A DNA stretch of 64,000 bases from Onchidella celtica (lineage: Eukaryota; Mollusca; Gastropoda; Systellommatophora; Onchidiidae): positions 63,053,546-63,117,545 of the forward strand of contig OZ007569.1 of NCBI GenBank assembly GCA_963931925.1, read 5' to 3'. The stretch's first letter is position 1. Every line of letters starts with the position of its first letter. The notes under the pieces are model-generated. The model did not search any database, had not been told where the DNA came from, and saw nothing but the letters and a program-made list of their open reading frames with translations. Made by a program: the position numbers and the translations under genes. Shown piece after piece: positions 19,051 to 29,322 of the stretch.

Positions 19051-20319
19051 TCTAAGTGTCCCAGTTGTGAGAAGTTATTATCTTCCGGTGTTTTACCTTG
19101 TGGGAGAAAGATCCCCGTTATAAATTCATGTCATACAGGAGGTGGTCTTAGGGTTTATCCGGGGTTTGTTGGGGACGAACCGGTCTCGGTTTTACGAGAT
19201 ACAGGATCTACCGTTGTGGGAGTGCATAGGGACTGCATTCGGGATTCACAGCTTACAGGTGAGACTGTCCCGTGCATCCAATTTTCGGGGGCCATTGAGA
19301 AATTACCCATGGCAAGAATAATGATAGATACACCTTTCCTTAGTGGGGAAGTCGAAACAGTCGTTGGTTGTTTTCCAGGCGCCCAGCTCATCATTGGGAA
19401 TGTATCACGGGTAGTTTCCCCTTCCGATGAGAACGTGCAAGCATGGTCGCAATCAAAAGGTATTGACTTTTGCGCCGCGGTCGAAACACGTCGACGGGTA
19501 GCTGATAAAGATAAGATTAGACCTTTGGCGACGCCAGCGGTCAACCTAGATATCACGCCAGAGCGCTTGGCGAGATTACAAAGGGAGGATCCATCATTAA
19601 ACCCATGTTTTGGGGAAGCGCGAACCGAGAAAACGAGGAGATATAAGAACGGGTCGTCCTCCTTTATTGTTCAGGCGGGCATTCTGTTCCGTAAATATGT
19701 AACGGTGGCCTCCATTTTAAAGCAGGTCGTTGTGCCAGCGTTGCTGATCGCAACAGTATTGCATTTGGCACATGATGTCCCATTAGCGGATCATATGGGA
19801 AGTGCTAGAACCAAGCAAAGAGTTCTGAAAAATTTTTATTGGCCGTCAGTATACAGAGACGTACGGTTATATTGTAAGACGTGCAGGGCGTGCCAAAAGA
19901 CGACGCATAAGGGTCGTACACCCCAGGCTCCTCTTCAAAAGATCCCCACGGTTTCGGAACCGTTTAAAAAGGTTTCGATAGACCTTGTTGATTTAAGAGA
20001 AAGATTATCTTCAGCGCGCACTATAGCAGAGGAAGCTTCTAGTATCGCTTCGAAAAGAGCAAAAGACTATAAAGATAGAGGTTCCAAATTGAGAATTTTT
20101 AAGCCAGGAGACAGGGTCCTAGTGTTATTGCCTACGGACCATAATAAGTTATTGATGACATGGAAAGGTCCTTATGTTATTGAGCAAGTTTTTTCGAAGG
20201 TATGTTACGCTATCCACATTGATGGATCAAGTAAGGTTTTCCATGTTGATATGCTGCAGAGGTTTCATGAGAGACCAGAGTATCTGTATTCTCGTACTGG
20301 TGTTGAAGGACATACCTAA
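19051..20319 (+). CDS. pro-int: Protease and core-less integrase of LTR element 2, in frame with gag after TAG
   Basis: In the same frame as gag, directly after its TAG. It contains the aspartic protease motif RDTGS (near 19193-19207), the integrase HHCC zinc-binding region (HDVPLADH...CKTCRAC, about 19770-19890) and KTTHKGRT. At about 19975-19995 it passes straight from the pre-core segment (PFKKVSIDL) into the post-core segment (VDLRERL), then into WKGPYVIEQV and FHVDMLQRF. About 150 residues of DDE catalytic core expected between them are absent, and unlike element 1 the junction keeps the frame. The frame ends in EGHT and TAA at the second deletion. Confidence 0.82.
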   Translation, partial: SKCPSCEKLLSSGVLPCGRKIPVINSCHTGGGLRVYPGFVGDEPVSVLRDTGSTVVGVHRDCIRDSQLTGETVPCIQFSGAIEKLPMARIMIDTPFLSGEVETVVGCFPGAQLIIGNVSRVVSPSDENVQAWSQSKGIDFCAAVETRRRVADKDKIRPLATPAVNLDITPERLARLQREDPSLNPCFGEARTEKTRRYKNGSSSFIVQAGILFRKYVTVASILKQVVVPALLIATVLHLAHDVPLADHMGSARTKQRVLKNFYWPSVYRDVRLYCKTCRACQKTTHKGRTPQAPLQKIPTVSEPFKKVSIDLVDLRERLSSARTIAEEASSIASKRAKDYKDRGSKLRIFKPGDRVLVLLPTDHNKLLMTWKGPYVIEQVFSKVCYAIHIDGSSKVFHVDMLQRFHERPEYLYSRTGVEGHT

Positions 20320-21130
20320 TGTCGTGTCATTCTTTGACGATATAGCATGCCATACGTCGACATGGTCTGATCATATTCAGACACTAACAGTAATTTTTCA
20401 ACGATTACGTCATTTTGGGTTAACTGCTAAACCCGCAAAGATGGATTTGGCATGTCCAGAGATAGTATTCTTAGGACATATTGTGGGTAGAGGTGTTCAG
20501 AGACCTGAAGAAACAAAAATTGACAAGTTAGTAGGGTTGCAAATCCCTAAAACAAAGAAACAAGTCAGAAGCTTAGTGGGAATTTTAAATTATTACAGAA
20601 AGTTCATTCCAAATTTTTCCTCCTTGTCATCTTCTCTTACTGACCTTACTAAGAAGGGACAACCCGATAAGGTCCAGTGGACGTCTGAATGTCAGACATC
20701 ATTTGATAATTTGGTGACAGCATTATCATCGTCACCCATTCTGATATTACCCGATTTTCGATCTAATTTTATCCTCAGAACGGATGCGTCGGACTCTGGT
20801 GTCGGCGCTTGTCTTCTACAGGAGAAGAACGAATGTCTCCATCCTGTATGTTATGTCAGTAGGAAGTTATTGCAGAGAGAAAGAAAGTATTCTGTGATAG
20901 AGCGTGAGTGTCTTGCCATTGTGTGGTCCGTCCAGAAATTAGGACGTTATCTCATGGGACGAGAATTTTGTATCCAGACAGACCACAAGCCACTGACATT
21001 TTTGTCGAAGAATCGTTCGTCCAGCCCACGCTTGTCTAGATGGGCATTGGCTTTACAGCCGTACACCTTCGTTATTCAACCAATTCCAGGAACCAGCAAT
21101 CATATCGCCGACTACCTTAGTCGAGCCTAG
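20300..21130 (+). pseudogene. pol: RT C-terminal part and RNase H of LTR element 2
   Basis: This frame begins at the deletion junction near 20300, in a different frame from the upstream polyprotein. It keeps VLKDIPNVVSFFDDIACHTS (the catalytic aspartates), the RT thumb and connection, and RNase H (TDAS, IERECLAI, TDHKPL) to TAG 21128-21130. The RT fingers and first catalytic aspartate, equivalent to about 10110-10808 of element 1, are gone. The RT is therefore dead. Sequence after the junction is almost identical to element 1. Confidence 0.85.
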
Positions 21131-21486
21131 GGCAAGATTTCAGGAGCTTATACATCGGAGGACAGGAACATTGACAGGATCTGTGTGAATGAGTCGACTT
21201 TAAAATATTGACATTATAAATATGATATGAAGGATGGTTGATAGGTTGAGTGGTTTTTGATTCTGTATTAAGTATTGTGATTAGTTAGCTATTCATGATG
21301 TAACACATATATGCATATTGCAGGCCATATTGATCCCCATATTTTCCCCTGATTTCGGTATTCTATATACTAGGGGAACTGCTAGGTCATTTTTTTTAGT
21401 GTACGTATTGCTCACGCTCACTCGTTGACAGTCATCTTGATACAATTTGAAATTAATTGCATTAATTTTTTTGGGGTGGGGGATGA
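21131..21486 (+). other. 3' untranslated region and polypurine tract of LTR element 2
   Basis: Homologous to 11640-11999 of element 1, without coding sequence. It ends in the polypurine tract GGGGTGGGGGATGA at 21473-21486, abutting the 3' LTR. Confidence 0.8.
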
Positions 21487-22667
21487 TGTCACGAGTGGAG
21501 TGAGTGCAATTAAGGGGATTGCTACAGAGCGGGTGTAGAGTAAGAAGGACTCACAGTAGACAAGTAAGTTAAGCGTGCTGTTGTGAGTAGTGGGGGGGGT
21601 CTGAATGAGGCGAAAGCGCTGTGTTACTATCACTGCAAGTTAGAAGGTCCTACGGAACGGACCTGTGAATAAGAGCCCATCGGGCGGACATAAGGGGAGC
21701 AGTCGAGAAGACTAGTGAGAGAGTCTTTCCAGTGATGACTGGTATGTAGAACGTTGATTGATTATTATGATTGATGTATTATATTATATTCGTCTATTAC
21801 CATGATGTAAATAAGTATATGTGAGGAATGTGGAAGTCCTTGATATTGGATATAGCAATGTGCGCCAGGAGCGATAGATGAAAGTGAGTTCATGGATTTG
21901 TAGCGCGAGTGAGTAGTGTGTACTCCGATGGAAGTGTGTTACCGTAAGATGTGTGGTGAGTGAAAGGTGAACTAGTGTGTGTACGCTTCATGGGTTGTAA
22001 GGAGAGGTGGAGTGAATAGAAATGGTAGGATATTATACCAATGTAATGTTATTCTTGTAGGTGTCGAGGACGGGCCGCAGAGCCACCTCGATGAGCACAG
22101 GGGATAGGCCAGCATAGGGCCGGAGGCCACACATAGGCCAGAAGTGAGGCTGTCAGTGCAGGACAGTAGAGGCACATAAAGTCGTGGCAGTCAGGCCACG
22201 GACAGGGACGTAGATATGAGCGTGAATGTGATAACGCACTATTGCCATGTTGAGGGGAGAATGTACTATTGAAATGATAGTGTCTATTGAAATGATAATG
22301 TGTTATTGCCCTGCTGAGGTGCTAGGGGAATTCTAAGGTGTATGACAATAGGAAGGTGACATTGAGAGACTGCGGTGCCAGTGAATTACTAATGTGCTAT
22401 TAAGGCCCTGAGGGGAGAGGCTGAGGCCGAAGTGCCTTTAGGAGTAACTACCGGATTGTGGATCCGAGGGAGAGTGTGTGTGAGAATAAGGCCGTTGTAC
22501 GGCCGTTGATTTCAATAATATAATGTATGTAATTGCGCTATTATCTGTATAATTATGTTTAATAAATGTGTGAGTCTGATGGAGTGTTCTGTTAAGTGTT
22601 AACTTGTTTGTTCGTGATTGTTGTCCTGTCATAACTTATTACATCTCCCAGTCTGGGATTTGTGACA
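21487..22667 (+). repeat. 3' LTR of element 2
   Basis: 1,181 bases, near-identical to 15498-16677, ending GTGACA and followed by the right TSD CAGAA at 22668-22672. Confidence 0.95.
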
Positions 22668-22672
22668 CAGAA

Positions 22673-22912
22673 CATGGATAGATACAGACAGACATCCTAT
22701 CTATCAGCAGTTGGACATATACACAGGCAGACATTTCAGCATACGGAGATATTCGGACAATCACATCAGCATATGGCGGTTACAGATAGGCGTATCAAAA
22801 CATTTTCAGATACAGACAGACATAACAGCACATAGACAGGTACAGACAGACATGGGCAGATCATTGCCAAAATTGATGGATATAGACAGGCAGACCTACG
22901 CATTGATCGATA
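22673..22912 (+). repeat. Degenerate minisatellite, right half
   Basis: Continuation of the 30-bp array interrupted by LTR element 2, with motifs such as CAGATACAGACAGACAT recurring. It fades out near 22912. Confidence 0.7.
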
Positions 22913-23157
22913 ATTGGGAGAGTGGGTTGGTGGTTGTTTGATTTTAAGTGTAATATGGGATAAAACTATTTAATATCACAGTATTTGGCCCTGCGAAGTT
23001 CTTAGAAGACAAAGTACTATTGAGATTCCTGTTGCCTTTGTGTTAGGAAGTAGAGTCATAAGAAACTCTCTGAAGCGTTGATTTGGAGTTTATTGGAACG
23101 ATTTCAGTCATTTATTTCAATGACACATAAATGCAATATAATTGTGAGTGACTTTAA

Positions 23158-23337
<180 letters not shown>

Positions 23338-23385
23338 TAATTTCGGTTAACTTAATGAACGTAGACATGGGTGAGCGGGTGAGTT

Positions 23386-23519
23386 GATGGATGGATGGAT
23401 GGATGGATGGATGGATGGATGGATGGATGGATGGATGGATGGATGGATGGATGGATGGATGGATGGATGGATGGATGGATGGATGGATGGATGGATGGAT
23501 GGATGGATGGATGGATGGA
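23386..23519 (+). repeat. (GATG)n microsatellite
   Basis: About 33 perfect copies of a 4-base unit (134 bases) within the 340-base intron before the last TMEM151 exon. The open frames it generates on both strands (repeated Met-Asp-Gly-Trp or Ile-His-Pro-Ser) are repeat artefacts. Confidence 0.97.
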
Positions 23520-23665
23520 AAAATGGAAAGAATGGGAGGTAGATAGACAGGAGATAAGTCGGACAAAGGGAGGAATCAGAGTTTATGTGCGAATAAGTTC
23601 TTATTATTGATTCGTGCCCCTAAGTTGTGCTTCATTCTCAAAACTTCTATGACAACTTTCCCCAG

Positions 23666-25780
23666 GTTTACTACGAACGAGTAGACTCGAGCACTGCAGG
23701 AGCAGCATTCAATTTCACTCACTGCGGAGTCAAGGACATTTCACGTCCACTGTCTGAGCTGGAAAAATACCCGGCAATCAAGATCAAAATCAGTAAAGGG
23801 TTTTCCTTTGCCAACCTTGACACGGAATTTGAGTTTGAAGAACAGAGAACACAGTTTTTCCAAGAATACGAAACCAGAGACGACTACATGGAAGGCCGGG
23901 AGGGGATGGATCTGATGAACGTGGATTTCAAGGAGTACATGATCGCATTCAGAGACCCGAATAATTTACCATGGTACGTATCTCATGTCGTGTTCTGGTT
24001 GGCATCAGTTCTAATGCTGTCCTGGCCGCTGCGAGCAATTATCGAATACAAGACAGCTCATCTTCATTACCATATTCACAAGCTTTTCGGCTCGAATTAT
24101 CTGGATTCGGAAAATTACCCCAATCTGATGAGCCGAGTGAGCACAATGAATAGCGTGGAACTTGAGATGAGTATACGGAATAACAATGTCATAGTTCCCA
24201 GTTATTCCGAAGCAATGTTAGCCGAAGCTCATGACCAACTCCACAGGAGAGACTACGGCGCTATCAAAGCACCACATTCAAAATTTCCACGCAGTTTAAC
24301 AAATGTTACGTTAGCATCTCGATCAACAGCAAGCCGTAGATCAATAACACCGGCTGTGACTATGAACCAGGTGAAAAAATTCAAGAGCTGCAGCGCTTTC
24401 GGGATATCGGAGTCAACAGAGTCTTCGTTAAATGCTGGAACCATCCGTACACAGATTCAACAGTTATTGCGAGACCGTGGCAAACTTCAAAGAAAACGGA
24501 CAACGCAATCTCAGAACAGTATATCAGGTATTTCAATAGGAAATGGGAATGTCCGTTTCCACGTAGGAACACCGGATGATGTCATGATGACCCCTAGCTT
24601 TTCTAGTCATTCCGTAACGTCATCACGAACCAATGAAACATTTTCAGAAGAAGCAGCAATAAGCAACGATATTACCTCAAGATTTGAGAGGCCAAGGTCA
24701 CAATGTCAGGGTCCACCCCGGGCCAAGCGTTCCAGCAGACATCACGCCCCTCTTCTGGGTGCTATAAATAGATCTAAAAGTGTGCCAGAATCTGAAATTG
24801 GACGCCCCGACAATGCCGGTAGTCTACGAGCAATGACAGGAAGTGGATCATCAGCGCAATCAACGTCCAGGGGTCTAGGTCTGAACCTGTCCTCTGTCAC
24901 GCGTCCTACCCCTCGTCCCACAACGTGTGACACTGCAGTTACCACGGAAAGGCCCCCAGTCACCGCCACTGCGGCAATCAGTCCAACAACTCCCCCTTCT
25001 CCACCAGCATACGAAGAAGCCATCATGATGCGCCGAATAGCCCCAGCTAACGTCACAAACGTCCCTTCAGCTCTTGTCAACTCAGCCTCGGAAATTGGAT
25101 TAACTCGGAACTCACTCGCGCTCCGGACACGAGGGGAAATCCCCGTCACGGGAGCGCGAGCTTTTCGTGATGGGAAACAAAACACTGATTCAATCTCGAG
25201 CGCCCCTCCGATCGAACGTGTAATCAATAGAAGCCTTTCAGTAGAGCCATCTGGTTCATCGCGGTCCGATTCCGACAGTTCTAGTTTAGAAAACAGTCGT
25301 TTTAAATCACTAACATTTTCAGGTCCCAATTCTAGCTCACAACAACACCTTAAAGAACAACAGAATCGGCAGCAACAACAGCAACGGCAACGGCCACAGA
25401 CAGCAGCACCAGTTTTAAAAGCGCTTCCTAAAGTCAGCACTGATATTTGCACCGAATCTGAAGATTCTGACACGGAGTGTTTGCACAGCGCGGCTTCGGA
25501 ATCGGCGGATTTGGAAAGCTTGCTTTCCGGCGGCGATTATTTGTCTAACGGGGCTTCACAACGGTCTTCGTTTGGTTTCGGATCGATTGCTCAGTCGCCA
25601 GGAACTTTGATTGTCCAGGATGGCGTTTCTGCTGACCTCTCATTTGACCCCAATGCTTCATTCTATCAGCCTCTGAATCACAGCACACCATCCACAGCAG
25701 TATCTAATGCGGCTGCCGCTATAGCAAGTAGTTCCAGAAGTCAAAGTAGTCCCAGCCGCCGAATGGAGACCTCTGTGTGA
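23666..25780 (+). CDS. TMEM151: TMEM151-family protein, last coding exon with long cytoplasmic tail
   Basis: Acceptor CCCCAG ends at 23665; the exon holds 704 codons and a TGA at 25778. The first 150 or so residues are the conserved part: VYYERVDSS, HCGVKDIS, FSFANLDTE, DDYMEGREGMDLMNVDFKEY and DPNNLPWY. A hydrophobic stretch (HVVFWLASVLMLSWPLRAIIEY) follows, probably two membrane passes. The remaining 550 residues are a low-complexity Ser/Thr-rich tail. This tail holds VPSYSEAM, a PPxY-type motif in PPSPPAYEEA (about 24993-25018) and a Gln-rich run near 25340-25400. The gene gives 851 residues without its N-terminus, much longer than the vertebrate proteins (roughly 470-570). PPxY motifs bind WW-domain proteins such as NEDD4-type ligases; that role here is inference. 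Confidence 0.95.
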   Translation, partial: VYYERVDSSTAGAAFNFTHCGVKDISRPLSELEKYPAIKIKISKGFSFANLDTEFEFEEQRTQFFQEYETRDDYMEGREGMDLMNVDFKEYMIAFRDPNNLPWYVSHVVFWLASVLMLSWPLRAIIEYKTAHLHYHIHKLFGSNYLDSENYPNLMSRVSTMNSVELEMSIRNNNVIVPSYSEAMLAEAHDQLHRRDYGAIKAPHSKFPRSLTNVTLASRSTASRRSITPAVTMNQVKKFKSCSAFGISESTESSLNAGTIRTQIQQLLRDRGKLQRKRTTQSQNSISGISIGNGNVRFHVGTPDDVMMTPSFSSHSVTSSRTNETFSEEAAISNDITSRFERPRSQCQGPPRAKRSSRHHAPLLGAINRSKSVPESEIGRPDNAGSLRAMTGSGSSAQSTSRGLGLNLSSVTRPTPRPTTCDTAVTTERPPVTATAAISPTTPPSPPAYEEAIMMRRIAPANVTNVPSALVNSASEIGLTRNSLALRTRGEIPVTGARAFRDGKQNTDSISSAPPIERVINRSLSVEPSGSSRSDSDSSSLENSRFKSLTFSGPNSSSQQHLKEQQNRQQQQQRQRPQTAAPVLKALPKVSTDICTESEDSDTECLHSAASESADLESLLSGGDYLSNGASQRSSFGFGSIAQSPGTLIVQDGVSADLSFDPNASFYQPLNHSTPSTAVSNAAAAIASSSRSQSSPSRRMETSV

Positions 25781-26930
25781 CGTGATGCCATTCATTTACT
25801 TACTGCTTATTCTACAACAGCTTGTTACAAATCAGTGTCCTCGCCATTTTAGCTTTGTGACGTTTCTTAATGAACAAGTAAACTACGCACATGGAAAGGG
25901 GCAGATATGTAATTGTGTGACTGGAGGGGGGGGGGTAGTGGAGATAAGAATGTTGTTGAAACAGCGAAATTATTAGTTTCGTGCTCGCCAGAGAGACAAA
26001 AAAAAAAACAACATATTTTTACTTGCCTGAACATACTGGTAGGGGCAACTTCAAATGTTGGAAGCTACAAGGGTCCTGTCGGATTATGGAATTTGAAATG
26101 GGCAAAGAACATATTTTGCTGTAGATTTAAGGGGAAACAGACTTACATGCAATGTATGTTGTCTCAATACGGAGGAGCGTGTTCTTTTCCAATAACCGGA
26201 TCCCAACATTTCTACGCTAGGCCTAAAAATTAGCTTGAGAAACTCATTCCAACAAGATTAATGAACAAACATCCCTGCCTGCCCAATGGAAAATGGGCTT
26301 TTTTAATTCTGAAACGGGCTTTTGAGAAATCCAATTCCATTACGAGACAAAGCTTATTGAATTTGCGTTTCGCACAGATCAAATGCGCCATTATATATGG
26401 CTTTTCCTTAAGGGCGCATGGAACTTTACATTGGCTTAATAATGCCATTGTGTTGGAGACAGAGATAGTAATACATACTATAAATTTGGATATTCAGACT
26501 GTGTCAGAAAGTGGGACCACCCCTACCCCCCTAAAAAGAAACTGGTAAAACAGCATTGGTTTTTCATAAGTCATTGTAAATTGGCAATACACGGAGCTTT
26601 CTTTCTTGGCGTGAATCTTTTGTCTCTTGGAAATCATCAATTATGGAAGACGAGCTGAATTAAACTGGAAAGAATGTGTGCGTACCGTTTATTTGCTTGA
26701 AGAATATTGAGTTCTAACTTGATGTGTTAGAATGTTGTAAAGCATTAACTGTGCCGATTGACTGTGTATGTCTTGAAAACTGTGTTTGTTTTCTGCGTAA
26801 ATACTATCCTGTATTATGTGCGCACTATGATCCATGATGCAATAAGGTTTTTACTTATTATAGTATTTATTACACTGTCGACATTTTGCTTGCAAAACGA
26901 CAACAATAAATCGTTCGTTTAAGAAAAAAT
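25781..26930 (+). other. Probable 3' UTR of the TMEM151-like gene
   Basis: AT-rich non-coding sequence after the stop. The first convincing AATAAA is at 26905-26910, so cleavage would fall near 26925. A 10-base G run lies at about 25924-25933 and a run of 9 As near 25999. A further AATAAA at 28935-28940 could serve a longer transcript. Confidence 0.5.
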
Positions 26931-29237
26931 GGTTTTTCCCACCCACCACTTTGCTGAATTACTTTTCTTTTTTGTTTTGTTTGACGTTTCTCAATGAAAA
27001 ATGTCTTTTTCGTTGGGTAAATATAACTCACGAGTGCACTGGTAACCAAGATAATGTTCTCCTTGTGAGTTCTCCAATATAGGGGAAATCCGAGGTTTTT
27101 TGTGTTTTGTTTTTTTTTGTCAAAGAAGCAAGATCTGATTGCATAGTTATCCGTGGAACAACCTACTGGTCAGAAATGGAATAGATCTTTTTTTTATTTA
27201 AGGGAAAACTTTGGGAGATGTTTGAAAACACCCTTAAAAATACAGTCCTTGAAATGCTGTGGTTGCGTATTTGTCGACGATTTTTTAAAAAAAATTGAAA
27301 GAAAAGCATGTAAATTCCGCCTTTCTGACTATTTACTACGATGAAGTTTGGACACAAAAAAGCTTTCAGCATTTGCTTCACCAGTGGATTACGGTGCATT
27401 TTGTGACACCATAAGCTGAATCTGGTAGTGACTGGGTTTGGTTGCATAAAAATCGGAGTTGTTTGAATCTAGTCTAATAGGTAGAGGTTGAGTGAGATGT
27501 TTGTGTTCTTCCTGGGGAGGCAGGGAGAAATTTGCGTTTTTCCTAAGTCGATTAGTTTAGATTTTAGATGAAAACCTAACATCATAATGTGTTTGTAGAC
27601 TGTATACTTGCCGCTGCATGTTGGGACGACTGGATGGGGGTGGGGAAATTTGGAGTCCAAGGGAGTGACTGCCTGAAAAATGTTGAGAACCATTGTTTGG
27701 ACGTTTTATAAATCCAAAGTCGAGACAGTATTTGAAATATGGGATGGTTGAAGATGTATTTAGGTTTCCGTGCAGCCATAATGTATTTATTATAGCACAT
27801 CTCTCATGAAAATATTCCTTGCAGATTCACAGCAATAAACACCCCCGCAAACAAATGTACATGCAAAGCTTAATGTCCTACAATCGTCTCTCTTCATTAT
27901 TATTATTATTATTATATCAACAATTCCAAAATAACAGATGTACCAGTACTGACTCCATGATGCTGTTAAAATGCATTCATTTTGGCTCAAGTTTGTTCCC
28001 ATTTATTTGTTAAATCTTCAGGTCACGTCTAATTTTGTTGTATGCATGAGATCAGCCCAAAAACAAAATGAAATGGGAAACTGCTCCACGACCTGTCAAT
28101 GACATGCAAATCACAATTCCGTTTGACATGTTGCAAGCCTGGAATCCGATGTGAAGACGGTTTAAAAATGTTTCTCTGTGTGATATCCTTCTTGGGAAGA
28201 AAGATTTTATTTTGCCTGTTCTGTTACATCTCAATCTGTTTTTCGTTTGTGTTTCTTCTGTTTTCTCTGTTTAGGTTTTTCCCCTTCCCACGGGCCTTCC
28301 CAGCCACTAATCGTTAAAGATATTTTGTTTATAATTTCCTAAACGACAGCCATGTTAAAAAGGATCTTTGCCATCACTCACTGTTTACATAACTTCAGAT
28401 GAATAGATAACATTCAGCCCTAACCTTGTAGGCAGTCCTTGAGACAGAGAGCATCCATTATTGAACAAAAGGACAAGGAAAAAGAGATGGAAATGGATTT
28501 CATGTTGAAACTTGCATCTTTACTTTTCAGTAATGTCAGAAAGGGTTTTCCTGTGCCAGCAGACCAACAGTTTGTAAACTTCACTGCAATATCAGTATTG
28601 GCGTATCCGCGTTGTAAAACAACTCCCCAATGGAAAAACTTTTCTTTCAGTTTGTTTGTTTTATCTGAATGTGTTGACAGGCAAAAATAATTTTGTTTTG
28701 AAAACCTGTGATGTGAAAGGTGATGTCCGAGACGCGATGTTTTATATTGTTTTGTTTTCCTGCTGTGTAAGATTTGATATCCATCTAATGTTTCACTTCA
28801 TTGCACATATTCTGTTTGAAAATTTGTTTCCTTGAACAATGTTCAGAATCATTTGTGCGAGAGAGGTTATGACTCTCTTTTTCTTTAAGCAATTGCCAAG
28901 TGATATTTTGAAGTGTTTTTTCAACACTTTGTACAATAAATATGCTGTCTTTGAACACAATGCTTTGTTATTCTTTTGAACAACAGTGTCTACCATGGAT
29001 GTGTCTTAAGTTGTGTTATCATTCGTTTCAGCCCTTTACCAGTCTGTCGTTGTTCATGTGTAACACGATATCATTGCTACTAATGTTAAAACTGAACGCT
29101 CAGAGATTTAAGGTTCCAGCAGCTGAAAAGAAAGTTAATAATGTAGTATCTTATGTTGCAACGAAGCCACATGGGTCAGTTTGCATATCCATTTAAGAGT
29201 CGTTAGCCTTTTTGTCAGTGCTTCAACCCTGATTACA
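26931..29237. other. Intergenic region between the two convergent host genes, no gene seen
   Basis: No coding exon is supported. A GTTGAGAACCATTG end at about 27684-27697 resembles a hAT MITE terminus, but its partner end was not found. A short TTA repeat lies near 27893-27915. Confidence 0.5.
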
Positions 29238-29322
29238 ATGCTGGCTGGCCGTGCGTCGTCAGTTTGAAGCGACTGCATCTCATTCCAGGGGTAGTGAGTT
29301 CGAATCCAGCTATATGCAGTGA
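29238..29322 (+). repeat. Possible tRNA-derived SINE head
   Basis: A B-box-like AGTTCGAATCC (about 29297-29307) follows an A-box-like TGGCCGTGCGTCGTCAG (about 29245-29261) at tRNA-like spacing, with CTGCATCTCATTCCAG where an anticodon arm would be. No clear body, tail or target duplication is visible. It is probably an old, truncated SINE, not a functional tRNA. Confidence 0.35.

Larger units (their letters stand above)
15498..22667 (+). mobile_element. LTR retrotransposon 2, gmr1-type Ty3/gypsy, internally deleted
   Basis: A second copy of the same family as element 1: 7,170 bases, flanked by TSD CAGAA (15493-15497 and 22668-22672). Its LTRs are 1,180 and 1,181 bases. By eye they differ at two single bases and one G in a homopolymer. 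It has one tRNA-Pro-type PBS, a full gag ending at an in-frame TAG, and protease and integrase zinc-binding parts joined in frame to the integrase C-terminal part. A second deletion of roughly 700 bases removes the N-terminal half of RT. LTR sequence differs from element 1 at many sites, so this is a distinct subfamily insertion and not a local duplication. Confidence 0.93.

Noticed and set aside
24742-25473. A 243-codon - strand frame opposite the last TMEM151 exon
   Set aside because: It is the shadow of the real + strand exon, whose start, splice acceptor and conserved domain are clear.
27684-27697. GTTGAGAACCATTG, resembling a hAT terminus
   Set aside because: The partner inverted repeat could not be found upstream; the TTTGGAC match at about 27346 lacks the expected end sequence next to it.
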